Shown here piece by piece: positions 35,131 to 43,663 of a stretch of DNA of 64,000 bases. The notes under the pieces are model-generated. The model was not told the origin of the DNA and did not search any database. It saw only the letters and a list, made by a program, of their open reading frames with translations. Made by a program: the position numbers and the translations under genes. The stretch lies in NCBI RefSeq assembly GCF_944380975.1, contig NZ_CALWJK010000003.1, forward strand, positions 59,874-123,873, in the 5' to 3' direction. Source of the DNA: an uncultured Agathobaculum sp. (GTDB lineage: Bacteria > Bacillota > Clostridia > Oscillospirales > Butyricicoccaceae). The stretch's first letter is position 1; each line of letters opens with the position of its first letter.

Positions 35131-37575
35131 TTACTTGATGCCCAATATGCGGGCTGCATTCAAAACAGTTAACACGGTGAGCAGCACATCTGCTGCAACA
35201 GCCTGCCACATATAAGCTACGCCTACCAACGTCAGCAACGCCAGCAGGATCTTTATCAGAATGACAACTACCATATTTTGCAACGCAATGCTGTGCGTTC
35301 TGCGGCAAATGCGAAGCGCATCGCTGAGCTTAGTCAAATCATTGCTCATCACCAAAACGTTGGTCACAGACGCGGACTGCTGCGAACCCGAAACACCCAT
35401 TGCGATACCGACATCCGCCATTTTGAGTTCCTCAATATCGTTGACGCCGTCTCCGACATAGGCCGCTGTGCCGTCTGTTGGAATGGTTCGCATGAGAAAC
35501 TCCATTTTCGAGGCTTTTTCCTCTGGCTGCAATCCGAAATGCGTGGTATCAATACCAATTGCCTCGGCGGCCTGGTGGGTAGGCAACTCTGTGTCACCCG
35601 TCAGGATGACCGTGCGAAGGACGCCCTGGCTTTTTAGTCCCTTGACTGTCTCGGCTGCTTCTTGGCGAACCGTATCCTCGAGCACAATCGCACCGGCATA
35701 TTCGCCTTCGTATGCGATATATACCACTGTACCCGGGATATCCGGTACACCCTTCACACCGCGGGAAACCATCAGTCTGCGGTTACCGGCCAAGAGATTG
35801 TGGTTGCCGATTCGCGCCCGCACACCGCGACCAGGGAATTCTTCAAATTCACTGATCTTCTGCGGCACACTGGGATAAGCCGCTACAACAGCGCGCGCCA
35901 CCGGATGCTGTGAAAACTGCTCCGCTGCAGCCGCCAAAGCCAAGCAGCTTTCCTGATTAAAGTCCTGCGTGCCGTGGATTTCCTTTACTCGGAGATTTCC
36001 TGCTGTTAAGGTCCCTGTTTTATCAAACACAACCATACGCAGTTCAGCCATCTTTTCAATGGCCTCGCTGCCTTTCACATGAATGCCCTTTTGCGTTAAT
36101 CGACCGCTGCCGCACAAAAAGCAGAGCGGAACCGATACTGCCAACGCTGTCGGGCAGCAGACCACCAGAATGGTTAAAGCGCGGTAAATCCAGTTGGCCA
36201 TGGAGGTACCGGAATTGAACAGCGGCGGAATGATCGATAGCAGCACTGCCAGAACGATGATGACCGGAATGATCCGCGCAGCGCCATGTGCAACACTATC
36301 TTCAAGCGCAGCCTTCTTCTCTTTCCCCTCTTCTTGGACGCGTAGGATTTGATTGACTGCACAATCCTCAAACCGGGCAACAGCCCGCAACAGAAGAAGC
36401 GAACCGGTATATAAGCTTCCGGCCAGCACTTTTGCGTTTTTGGAAACCGGTACAGGCTCATTTTCGCCAGTCAAAACAGTATCATCCACTGTACCTTCGC
36501 CACGCAGTACAATGCCATCAATTGGTATACGTTCGCCCGAACGAACCAGAACAAAGTCGCCTTTTTTTATTTCGCTGGGAGTAACTTGCCGTTCTTCCCC
36601 CTGCATATTGACTACCGATGCACGGTCTGGAATAAAATCGGTCTGTTTTGTAAGAGATTTATGTGTGGAGGCCAAAACCAAGTCGCTGACAATTTTTCCT
36701 ACATCATGCAGGATTAAAATTGCACTGGCTTCGGGGCGGTTGCCCAACAAAAATGCACCCAAAGATGCAATGAGAATCAACAAATATTCGTCAAAATATT
36801 TGCCGTGAGTGAAATGATGTGCCACTGTTCCGACAATCGGCAATACGGTAATCAAATAGGCGATCAGGTAGAAAACAAATCCAACACCTGTTTGCCGCAG
36901 GAAAACACCGAAAATTAGAAAAATTGCTGCAATTGCCAGACGTATCAGGGTAAACCGCATATCTATTGGAGACATCGCCTGATAGGGTACTTCCGCACCG
37001 GATGCACCGCGTTTTGCATTCTCACGACGCAGACGTGTCTGCTCACGGCGACGCATGCGCGCGTGATACTGTGCGCGTTCTATCAGCGTCATGCCATCTG
37101 TTTCGTGCGAACCGTTCGGAGCAACAGTCAATGCCGTTTCTGTTACGGGCGGCAGTTCGGCAGCTTCGTCGTCATCGTCCTCCTGCGCACTGTCTGCTGC
37201 CGCTTCAGACGCTTCTTCCGCATCAATTGGATCGGGAGACTGCTCAGATACGTTTACGTCCTCGTCTGCATCACTGAGATTTTGCGCCTGTTCTTCCACC
37301 GGTTGTTCGGTCGTTGCATCCACTGCAGCAGCTGCCATTTGATCCGCAGATGACCCTACATTGGCAGAATCAGCCTCATGCGCAGCAGATTCAGAGCCTT
37401 GAATCTCGCCTTCCAATCCGGCGAGGAGATCGTTTAATAACTCAGTCGGAGAAGGCAAATCCTCCCCTGTTCCGAAGGACGGAGAACCCTCATGATCCAA
37501 CTCTGGTAATGCGCTGCTTTGTTCGAGTGGTTGTTCTTCTGCTTGACCCGCATGACGGGTGTTTTTGTCACTCAT
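35131..37575 (-). CDS. Heavy-metal P1B-type ATPase with acidic N-terminal extension
   Basis: Metal-exporting membrane ATPase of 814 residues. Core motifs: TGE in VLTGENEPV (about 370), DKTGT (phosphorylated Asp518), the CPx-specific HP motif SQHPVARAV, and GDGVND. Membrane helices begin near 210. Two features are odd. The metal-site motif reads CCPTALAVSV (residues 473-480), so the usual CPC is CPT. There is no GMxCxxC HMA domain; instead residues 1-160 are acidic and Ala/Ser-rich, followed by a basic patch RMRRREQTRLRRENAKR. The gene follows an ArsR/CadC-type repressor by four bases. Cd/Zn/Pb is likely from that partner; the CPT leaves it open. Confidence 0.88.
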   Translation of the reverse strand: MSDKNTRHAGQAEEQPLEQSSALPELDHEGSPSFGTGEDLPSPTELLNDLLAGLEGEIQGSESAAHEADSANVGSSADQMAAAAVDATTEQPVEEQAQNLSDADEDVNVSEQSPDPIDAEEASEAAADSAQEDDDDEAAELPPVTETALTVAPNGSHETDGMTLIERAQYHARMRRREQTRLRRENAKRGASGAEVPYQAMSPIDMRFTLIRLAIAAIFLIFGVFLRQTGVGFVFYLIAYLITVLPIVGTVAHHFTHGKYFDEYLLILIASLGAFLLGNRPEASAILILHDVGKIVSDLVLASTHKSLTKQTDFIPDRASVVNMQGEERQVTPSEIKKGDFVLVRSGERIPIDGIVLRGEGTVDDTVLTGENEPVPVSKNAKVLAGSLYTGSLLLLRAVARFEDCAVNQILRVQEEGKEKKAALEDSVAHGAARIIPVIIVLAVLLSIIPPLFNSGTSMANWIYRALTILVVCCPTALAVSVPLCFLCGSGRLTQKGIHVKGSEAIEKMAELRMVVFDKTGTLTAGNLRVKEIHGTQDFNQESCLALAAAAEQFSQHPVARAVVAAYPSVPQKISEFEEFPGRGVRARIGNHNLLAGNRRLMVSRGVKGVPDIPGTVVYIAYEGEYAGAIVLEDTVRQEAAETVKGLKSQGVLRTVILTGDTELPTHQAAEAIGIDTTHFGLQPEEKASKMEFLMRTIPTDGTAAYVGDGVNDIEELKMADVGIAMGVSGSQQSASVTNVLVMSNDLTKLSDALRICRRTHSIALQNMVVVILIKILLALLTLVGVAYMWQAVAADVLLTVLTVLNAARILGIK

Positions 37576-37579
37576 TCAT

Positions 37580-37954
37580 CTATCCCTCCTGCACATGTGC
37601 GATTCCCTGTGCCAAAATGATTTGGATATGGTCATCGCAAAGCGCGTAATACACAGTTTTTCCGTTCTTTCTGCTTTTCACAAGGCGAGCCTGTTTCAAA
37701 AAGCGAAGCTGATGGGAGATGGCAGACTGGCTCATTCCCAATAGAGAAGCAATATCGCAAACGCATAATTCTTCTGTCACCAGTGCGGTCAAAATTCGAA
37801 GACGCGTTTTATCGGAAAAAGCCTTAAAAAAATCCGAAGCTGCGGAAGTGATTTCCTCACAAGGCATGGCAGCGCGTGCAAGGGAAACGGCATCCGTATG
37901 AACAACATGTTCTTCGCAGCATTCGGCCTCTTCATGGGGACGCATAACAGCCAA
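37580..37954 (-). CDS. ArsR/SmtB family metal repressor, CadC-like
   Basis: Winged-helix repressor of 124 residues. The recognition region is CVCDIASLLGMSQSAISHQLRFLKQARLV. Metal ligands are visible: the alpha-3 ELCVCD motif and a cysteine/histidine cluster near the N-terminus (EECCEEHVVH; the window reads AECCEEH), typical of CadC, plus an alpha-5-like DDHIQIIL..H set. TTG 37954 is preferred as start: GGAGGG lies six bases before it, whereas the next ATG is 15 away. It precedes the P-type ATPase with a four-base gap, so it probably represses that operon until Cd, Zn or Pb binds. Confidence 0.9.
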   Translation of the reverse strand: MAVMRPHEEAECCEEHVVHTDAVSLARAAMPCEEITSAASDFFKAFSDKTRLRILTALVTEELCVCDIASLLGMSQSAISHQLRFLKQARLVKSRKNGKTVYYALCDDHIQIILAQGIAHVQEG

Positions 37955-37991
37955 CCAAATCCCTCCCGCAAATATAATTTTCTATTAAATA

Positions 37992-38020
37992 ATAGTATCA
38001 TTGAAATGCTATCCTGTCAA
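37992..38020 (-). promoter_or_regulatory. Promoter and operator of the arsR-ATPase operon
   Basis: Minus-strand TTGACA (38020-38015), 17-base spacer, TACTAT (37997-37992). An inverted repeat with arms ATAGTAT and AATGCTAT-like (37992-38012; six of seven arm positions pair) covers spacer and -10, the usual place for an ArsR-family operator. Confidence 0.75.
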
Positions 38021-38031
38021 GAATTCCTCAA

Positions 38032-38065
38032 TTGATGCCAGAACACGCGTTGATGCCAGAACACG
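38032..38065. repeat. Two tandem 16-bp direct repeats
   Basis: TTGATGCCAGAACACG occurs at 38032-38047 and 38050-38065, period 18, just upstream of the capA -35 box and between two divergent promoters. It may be a regulator site or a chance duplication. Confidence 0.7.
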
Positions 38066-38076
38066 TCGAAATGCAA

Positions 38077-38106
38077 TTGACAGCGGAATATCAATTCCTG
38101 TATGAT
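38077..38106 (+). promoter_or_regulatory. Promoter of the SLH-CapA gene
   Basis: TTGACA (38077-38082), an 18-base spacer, TATGAT (38101-38106). Confidence 0.7.
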
Positions 38107-38165
38107 GAGAAAAATGGGGTGATGAGTGGTTTTCAGAACAGCTCATTGAAGGAAAGGTGAAAGAG

Positions 38166-40013
38166 ATGAAAAGAAGGCTTTATGATGCAATTTTGATGCT
38201 GATATTCCTGTCAGGTACTTGTGCGGGGGCGTGGGATGATGCAGGTAGCATTCATATGAGCCAATGGGCGGTCAGTGAAGTGCAGGCAGCTTATGACAGC
38301 GGTGTTATTTCCACATCATTTGATCTTGGAACAGACTATACGAGGCCTATCACACGAGGAGAGTTTGCACGACTGACGGTGGATCTGATCGCACATGAGG
38401 GGCAGATTGCTATTACCGATTTAACGGCTCAGTTGGGTATCTTCTTACAGTCGGTTCCGCTTACACCGGCGCAATCTGATGCGGAATCAGCTGAATCCGG
38501 CTCATCATCCGAGGTATCGGATAACGGTGATGACACCTGCACGTCTGTAGATGAGCCTACGGAAAATGTCGCACCAGAGAATGGTGTAAGCGAAGAAATG
38601 CCGATGGAGGATGTTGTAGAGGATAGCACGGATGATGCTGCTGAAGATCAGGATACGAACAGCAGTGAAGGCGATTTCGTTGAGCCACCTCTGGAAGAAA
38701 CACAAGAGGATGTGACAGACTGGAGTGACCCGCTCGATGGCGGCTTGCCCTTTGTTGCTGACGGCAGCTTTCAAGACACGCAGAGTGTATACGTCGAGAT
38801 TGCTGCGCGTCTAGGCATTGTTAATGGTTCAAACGGACTCTTTCGCCCAAATGATCCTGTATCGCGGGCAGAGGCTGCTGCAATGATGCAGCGCTGCATG
38901 AATGTGTTGGGTTGCTCTGAAGCAAACCAGCAGCCGCAGCAGTTTTCGGATAATTATGAAATACCTCGCTGGGCTGTCCCAGCAATCAAGTATATTTCCG
39001 GTCGAACGGATGTAACCGGCCAATCCATTATGGGTGGTTCTGACGGGAAATTTAATCCGCTCGGAACCTATACGGTGGAGCAGGCAATTTTGTCTTTGCG
39101 GCGCATGCAGTCCTCGCTGGCAGTGACTGCGGTGGCGGATGGTTGGCGCGAAGCGCCCGGCTATGACAGTGTGCAGCTCGCACTCACCTTTGGCGGAGAC
39201 TGTACATTAGGCCGTGGACATAATTTTGCATATAGTAATTCATTCGATGAAATGTATGATTTGAAAGGGCCGTCATACTTTTTCTCCGACATTTCGGAAT
39301 TCTTTAACGATGATTTGACGATGATCAATTTTGAGGGCACACTGACCACTGCTACTGTTCACGCCAATAAAACCTTTGCCTTTAAGGGGCGTCCGGAATA
39401 CGCCAAGGTGATCGATGAAGGAAGTATCGACGTGGTTTCGGTCGCTAATAACCATTCAATGGATTATTTGCAACGTGGCTTTGACGATACGGTTCGGTAT
39501 CTTTCCCCTTATGTTGCTGTATCCGGATACGCACGCATGCCGATCGTCACGGTAAAAGGTGTACGCATCGGCTTTGCCTCCAATGTCGGCTGGTCGTTTG
39601 ATACTGCACAGAAAAATTTCATTGACGATGCAATCCGCAATTTGCGCCAGCGCGGTGCGGAACTGATCGTTTTTAACTATCATTGGGGCATTGAGAAATC
39701 CTACCATAGCGATGCGACGCAGCGAGCCATCGGGCATTACTGCATTGATCAGGGTGCAGATCTGGTGATTGGGCACCATCCCCATGTGATGCAGGAGGTA
39801 GAGATTTATAATGGAAAGCCGATCGCATATTCGTTGGGCAATCTGGTTTTTGGCGGAAACAATAACCCTTCGGATAAGAATTGTCTGATTTTCCGTCAGA
39901 ATTACACCTTTGATCTGAATACTCGCACGGTTTCTGCTTCTTCGCATCAAGCAATTCCCTATAAAATATCCTCCGTATCATGGCGCAACGATTATCACCC
40001 AACCAAAGCTTAA
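38166..40013 (+). CDS. Surface protein: SLH repeats fused to CapA-type phosphoesterase
   Basis: Predicted secreted protein of 615 residues. A signal peptide (residues about 1-22) is followed by one SLH-like segment (about 30-80), a long acidic Ser/Glu/Asp linker (about 100-195), two more SLH-like segments (about 205-255 and 265-325), and a CapA/PgsA-type metallophosphatase-fold domain (about 340-600) with FGGDCTLGRG, NFEGTLT, VVSVANNHSMDY, FNYHWGIEKSYH and IGHHPHVMQ. SLH domains bind secondary wall polymer, so the enzyme is probably displayed on the wall. Its family includes the poly-gamma-glutamate system protein CapA, but no capBC genes are nearby. ATG 38166 is preferred to GTG 38157 by ribosome-site spacing. 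Confidence 0.85.
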   Translation: MKRRLYDAILMLIFLSGTCAGAWDDAGSIHMSQWAVSEVQAAYDSGVISTSFDLGTDYTRPITRGEFARLTVDLIAHEGQIAITDLTAQLGIFLQSVPLTPAQSDAESAESGSSSEVSDNGDDTCTSVDEPTENVAPENGVSEEMPMEDVVEDSTDDAAEDQDTNSSEGDFVEPPLEETQEDVTDWSDPLDGGLPFVADGSFQDTQSVYVEIAARLGIVNGSNGLFRPNDPVSRAEAAAMMQRCMNVLGCSEANQQPQQFSDNYEIPRWAVPAIKYISGRTDVTGQSIMGGSDGKFNPLGTYTVEQAILSLRRMQSSLAVTAVADGWREAPGYDSVQLALTFGGDCTLGRGHNFAYSNSFDEMYDLKGPSYFFSDISEFFNDDLTMINFEGTLTTATVHANKTFAFKGRPEYAKVIDEGSIDVVSVANNHSMDYLQRGFDDTVRYLSPYVAVSGYARMPIVTVKGVRIGFASNVGWSFDTAQKNFIDDAIRNLRQRGAELIVFNYHWGIEKSYHSDATQRAIGHYCIDQGADLVIGHHPHVMQEVEIYNGKPIAYSLGNLVFGGNNNPSDKNCLIFRQNYTFDLNTRTVSASSHQAIPYKISSVSWRNDYHPTKA

Positions 40014-40036
40014 GTTGCTCAAAAGGATGTTGATGT

Positions 40037-40681
40037 ATGAAACGTTTTTCCTATTTACCGCAAAGACTGTTTGTCTTGCTCATCGGCGTCGCCGTAACAG
40101 AATTCGGCAGCCAGCTGTTTGTGGCGCTGAATGTGGGCGCAGACCCGTTTATGATTCTGGTGCAGGGCATTTCACGTCAGATTGGTATAAGTTATGGACA
40201 AGCCAGTACTATACTGATGCTAATCTGTCTGCTTGGTATTTTCCTATTTGACAAACGATACATTTATCCGGGTACGCTCTTTTGTATTTTCTGCCTTGGG
40301 CCGCTGGTGGACTTTTATGCCTATCTGTTTAGCTGTTTTCTGCCACAGAACCGTCCCCTCCCCCTCACCGTTCTTTTGCTGGCACTCGGCTGCATCATTG
40401 TTTCCGTTGGAATTGGCATTTCTGTGCGTTCGGAGGCCGGCGCTTGTGCCAACGATCTGGTTCCAGTGATCGTTCATGAGCATTTGTCGTTTTTACAGCT
40501 TCGCTGGACGCGGATGATCTGGGACCTTGGATGTATTGTAGCCGGTTTTGCGTTGGGCGGTACGCTGGGAATCGGTACGATTATTGCACTGACGCTGTAT
40601 GGACCGGGGTTACAGTTTTTTCTGCCGGTTGCCAACCGGCTGGCTCGGGTTGTTGGTCTGCCGCAAAGCAATATGGGATAA
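40037..40681 (+). CDS. YczE/YyaS family integral membrane protein
   Basis: Membrane protein of 214 residues with about five or six spans, starting with the family LIGVAVTEFGSQLFVALNVGADPFM block and GGTLGIGTIIALTLYGPGLQFF near the end. Members are linked to transport of unknown substrates. It lies 23 bases behind the CapA gene with AAAGGA upstream, without a separate promoter, so it is probably co-transcribed. It is followed by a strong terminator. Confidence 0.8.
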   Translation: MKRFSYLPQRLFVLLIGVAVTEFGSQLFVALNVGADPFMILVQGISRQIGISYGQASTILMLICLLGIFLFDKRYIYPGTLFCIFCLGPLVDFYAYLFSCFLPQNRPLPLTVLLLALGCIIVSVGIGISVRSEAGACANDLVPVIVHEHLSFLQLRWTRMIWDLGCIVAGFALGGTLGIGTIIALTLYGPGLQFFLPVANRLARVVGLPQSNMG

Positions 40682-40685
40682 ATAT

Positions 40686-40717
40686 AAAAGACACGCCGTG
40701 TGCTTGGCGTGTCTTTT
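40686..40717. terminator. Bidirectional terminator
   Basis: Twelve-base-pair perfect stem AAAAGACACGCC / GGCGTGTCTTTT with an eight-base loop, between the convergent YczE-like and MIF-like genes. Confidence 0.88.
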
Positions 40718-40730
40718 GTGTTTCTGTTGT

Positions 40731-41072
40731 TTACTTCATACTGCCCTTGGTGCCCCAGTTAGCAAATTCGCTGTAGGTCAAATAGATACTATCTTCCGCA
40801 AGTCCGGTCGTCTCCTGCACGGCTGTAAAGGCAGCTTCGGTAAACGCTTTTTGATTGGCAAACTCCGTTGATCCATAGCAGCGGACATCCAAAAACGCAA
40901 GTTCGCGTTTTTCGCCTGCAAAATACATGGTGTGTCCGTCTGCAATATCCACCATCAGTGCTTTTTCCGTTTTTCCAGGAATGACGCTGATTTTTTCTCC
41001 CAGAGCGGACTTGAGTGCATCTTTTTGTGCATCTGATAATTTTTTTGAAGTTGAAACGCCGATATATGGCAT
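40731..41072 (-). CDS. MIF-like tautomerase
   Basis: Homologue of macrophage migration inhibitory factor, 113 residues. Pro2 becomes the N-terminal catalytic base when the initiator Met is removed; the family Lys is in ISVIPGKTEKALMVDI, and the TMYFAGEKRELAFLDVRCYG block and NWGTKGS end align with the MIF fold. The family makes keto-enol tautomers of phenylpyruvate; bacterial members can also affect host cells. GAGGTG precedes the ATG. It is monocistronic with its own promoter. It lacks the CxxC redox motif of human MIF. Confidence 0.88.
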   Translation of the reverse strand: MPYIGVSTSKKLSDAQKDALKSALGEKISVIPGKTEKALMVDIADGHTMYFAGEKRELAFLDVRCYGSTEFANQKAFTEAAFTAVQETTGLAEDSIYLTYSEFANWGTKGSMK

Positions 41073-41103
41073 GCTTTACACCTCATTTTCAAACATTTTC
41101 TTT

Positions 41104-41132
41104 ATTATAGCACGGTGGTCTCCACAGGACAA
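41104..41132 (-). promoter_or_regulatory. Promoter of the MIF-like gene
   Basis: Minus-strand TTGTCC (41132-41127), 17-base spacer and TATAAT (41109-41104), preceded by TGC (extended -10). Confidence 0.75.
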
Positions 41133-41243
41133 GACAGACAATTTATAAACGCTTTGTTAATTTTGCTCAAAAACAATGCACATTTGTATGTTTATGTGGT
41201 ATGATATTAGCAATGATCTTAGTTGCCGAACGGATGTGTGCTT

Positions 41244-42212
41244 ATGAATATCAAGTGTACGCAAAATATTTATAAAAGCGCAAACGGTGTATCGAATGTC
41301 ACATACTACATTCTTGTGCCGGAGGAAACGGAAGTGCGCGGGATTGTGCAGCTTTCGCACGGCATGTGTGAGTATTTTTCCCGTTACACTGCGTTCGCCA
41401 AATATCTGTGCAGTCTCGGTTTTATTGTCTGTGGTAACGACCATATTGGACACGGTGCTTCGGTTGCTCGTTCCTCTGAGTTGGGCTTTTTTGCAACCCG
41501 TGACGGCTGGAAGTACCTTGTGCAAGACGTCGAGCAGCTAACTGATCTGATGCAGCAGCGCTATCCCGATCTTCCCTATTTTTTGCTTGGCCATTCCATG
41601 GGCTCGTTAATTGCCCGGCTTTATTTAACCGAATACGGAGATAAACTGTCCGGCTGTATCTTAATCGGAACCGCAGGACCGACTGCCGCCGCTGCCAGCG
41701 CCGCACATCTGGCCGATTCTATTGCTCGCTCTCGGGGTATGACGTATCGCAGCGGCTTTTTATCCTCCCTGACATTCAAAGGCTATAATCGAAAAATCAA
41801 AAATCCGCATACCGTATTTGATTGGCTCAGTCGGGATGAAAACGTGGTATCCCTTTACCAATCGGATGAAAAGTGTAATTTTATTTTCACGGCAACCGGC
41901 TTTCGCGATTTATATACCCTACTTGCTAAATCCAACTCTTCCCATACTTTTCGCCGCACACCGCGTAATTTGCCTCTGCTGTTCTTGTCTGGTGATAAAG
42001 ATCCTGTGGGGAAATATGGAGAAGGCGTTCGCCGCGTTGTGAACCTCTATCGTGGTGCAGGGGTAAAAAATATTGAGGTTATCTTTTATAAGGATGCACG
42101 GCATGAAGTGCTGAACGAGCTCGGTCGGCTGGATGCTTTCGGGGATATTTCCCGCTGGCTGGAAAATCAGCTTGCCGCACAGGCAGAATCTGAGGTTCAG
42201 GCGGTCAATTGA
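41244..42212 (+). CDS. Alpha/beta hydrolase, monoacylglycerol-lipase-like
   Basis: Serine hydrolase of 322 residues in the S33 aminopeptidase/lysophospholipase group. The nucleophile elbow is LLGHSMGSL; the acid is in LFLSGDKDPVGKYG and the histidine in FYKDARHEVLNE. The HG motif LSHGMCEY near residue 40 supplies the oxyanion. No signal peptide is seen, so the enzyme is cytoplasmic. ATG 41244 is chosen, giving MNIKCTQNIY; a TTG at 41223 is in frame but unlikely. It ends at a strong bidirectional terminator. Substrate: probably a lipid ester, not provable here. Confidence 0.88.
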   Translation: MNIKCTQNIYKSANGVSNVTYYILVPEETEVRGIVQLSHGMCEYFSRYTAFAKYLCSLGFIVCGNDHIGHGASVARSSELGFFATRDGWKYLVQDVEQLTDLMQQRYPDLPYFLLGHSMGSLIARLYLTEYGDKLSGCILIGTAGPTAAAASAAHLADSIARSRGMTYRSGFLSSLTFKGYNRKIKNPHTVFDWLSRDENVVSLYQSDEKCNFIFTATGFRDLYTLLAKSNSSHTFRRTPRNLPLLFLSGDKDPVGKYGEGVRRVVNLYRGAGVKNIEVIFYKDARHEVLNELGRLDAFGDISRWLENQLAAQAESEVQAVN

Positions 42213-42232
42213 TTTTGCGTTCCATGCATGAA

Positions 42233-42264
42233 AAAAAACGCGCTGCACTTGCAGCGCGTTTTTT
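42233..42264. terminator. Bidirectional terminator
   Basis: Fourteen-base-pair stem AAAAAACGCGCTGC / GCAGCGCGTTTTTT with an ACTT loop, between the convergent hydrolase and HAD phosphatase genes. Confidence 0.9.
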
Positions 42265-42265
42265 A

Positions 42266-42889
42266 TTATCGGTTTAACATTTTCAAGGTTTCACTGGGAT
42301 GTGCCAGCCGAACGTCGGCTTGCATTTTCTCGGGATCATGGCAGCCCCATAACGCTAATCCGCTTTTGACACCGGCCGAATGTGCACACTGCATATCGTA
42401 TGCGCTGTCTCCAATAAAGATTGCTTGTTCAATGGTGCCTCCCATTCGTTTGAGGCATTCAAACAATTCGTCTGGCGCAGGTTTCGGATCTGCTACATCG
42501 TCGGAGCAGACAACAGCATCAAAGAATTCGCTCAGTCCAAGCGGCTTTACACCGTGCGTATATTGGGAACGATTGCGCGAAGTGGCAATGCCCAGTTTGT
42601 TTCCGCCCTCTTTGAGGGCACGCAGCGTATCAACAATGCCGTCATAGACCTTTACTCTCTCCAAGTGGCGATATGCTTCCTGTTCCCAACTGTGCATCAC
42701 GGCATCGAATTCATTTTCTGGAACACCGCAGTAAGCAAGTCCCTGCCAACCGGTCATGCCGAATGCAGTTTGTATCTGCTCAGGCGATGGAGTGTAGCCG
42801 TGATCGTTCAATGCTTGCCCAAGCGCAGGCAGATATACAGGTGCGGAATCAATCAATGTACCGTCAACATCAAAAATTATATAATGCAT
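42266..42889 (-). CDS. HAD phosphatase, phosphoglycolate-phosphatase-like
   Basis: HAD class IA phosphatase of 207 residues. Motif I IIFDVDGTLIDSAP, motif II IATSRN, motif III DPKPAPDELFECL and motif IV FIGDSAYDMQCAHSAG are all present. The Gph/PgmB group acts on phosphoglycolate, sugar phosphates or PPi; the exact substrate cannot be chosen. It lies 62 bases behind rpe and both are read leftward, though a terminator stands between them. Phosphoglycolate phosphatase beside rpe is a common pair in many bacteria, which favours a carbon salvage role. Confidence 0.88.
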   Translation of the reverse strand: MHYIIFDVDGTLIDSAPVYLPALGQALNDHGYTPSPEQIQTAFGMTGWQGLAYCGVPENEFDAVMHSWEQEAYRHLERVKVYDGIVDTLRALKEGGNKLGIATSRNRSQYTHGVKPLGLSEFFDAVVCSDDVADPKPAPDELFECLKRMGGTIEQAIFIGDSAYDMQCAHSAGVKSGLALWGCHDPEKMQADVRLAHPSETLKMLNR

Positions 42890-42914
42890 TTTCTATCCTC
42901 CAAGATTGCATACA

Positions 42915-42942
42915 AAAGCGGGCGGCGGAAACCGTCCGCTTT
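42915..42942 (-). terminator. Terminator of rpe
   Basis: AAAGCGGGCGG / CCGTCCGCTTT stem (11 bp with one G-T) and six-base loop; the minus strand continues TTTTGTA. Confidence 0.7.
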
Positions 42943-42951
42943 TAATTCTTC

Positions 42952-43635
42952 TCATTTCGTCCACTGGGCTTTGGCAACGCCTTCAGCAAATACTTCGTGG
43001 AAACCGCGAACGTTGGCTGCGATATCTCCGCCAAACACCGCAGAACCCGCTACAATAACATCTGCGCCCGCGGCAACAATATCCGCAGTGTTGGTGAGTT
43101 TAGCACCGCCATCAATCTCCAGTTCACACTGGTAACCTTTCTTTTGGATCTCTGCGCGCACTGCACGAATCTTATCCATGCACTCCGGAATGAAGCCCTG
43201 TCCGCCAAAGCCAGGCTCCACTGTCATAATCAGCACCATGTCACAATACGGCAGCAACGGGAACAATACCTCTGCCGATGTTTTGGGCTTGATGACGCAG
43301 GCAGCTTTAACACCTGCCGCACGAATTTTCTTGAGCTGTTCCAACGTATCGCCATTAGATTCATAGTGAACCGTAATGATATCCGATCCAGCTTTGATAA
43401 AATCGTCTAGATACTGGTCAGGGTCGGAAATCATCAGATGTACATCGAGCACCTTATCGGTTGCTTTGCGCAGCGCCTTGACCACCGGTGCGCCAATCGT
43501 AATATTCGGGACAAAATGCCCATCCATCACATCGACGTGAATGTATTCGGCGCCTGCGTCGGCTGCGATTTTAATATCGCGCTCGAGATTGGCAAAATCC
43601 GCCGAGAGAATGGACGGAGACAGTTTGATTTCCAT
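42952..43635 (-). CDS. rpe: Ribulose-phosphate 3-epimerase
   Basis: Interconverts ribulose-5-P and xylulose-5-P in the pentose phosphate pathway; 227 residues forming a TIM barrel. Signatures: SPSILSADFANLERDI, HVDVMDGHFVPNITIG, DVHLMI, MTVEPGFGGQGFI and LEIDGGAKLTN. ATG 43635 with AGGAGG is chosen, although the frame is open 48 codons further. Upstream is an unusually long, GC-rich leader with a strong hairpin, starting from a promoter near 43768. Confidence 0.96.
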   Translation of the reverse strand: MEIKLSPSILSADFANLERDIKIAADAGAEYIHVDVMDGHFVPNITIGAPVVKALRKATDKVLDVHLMISDPDQYLDDFIKAGSDIITVHYESNGDTLEQLKKIRAAGVKAACVIKPKTSAEVLFPLLPYCDMVLIMTVEPGFGGQGFIPECMDKIRAVRAEIQKKGYQCELEIDGGAKLTNTADIVAAGADVIVAGSAVFGGDIAANVRGFHEVFAEGVAKAQWTK

Positions 43636-43663
43636 ATTGCTTCCTCCTGTGACCGCACGCAGG

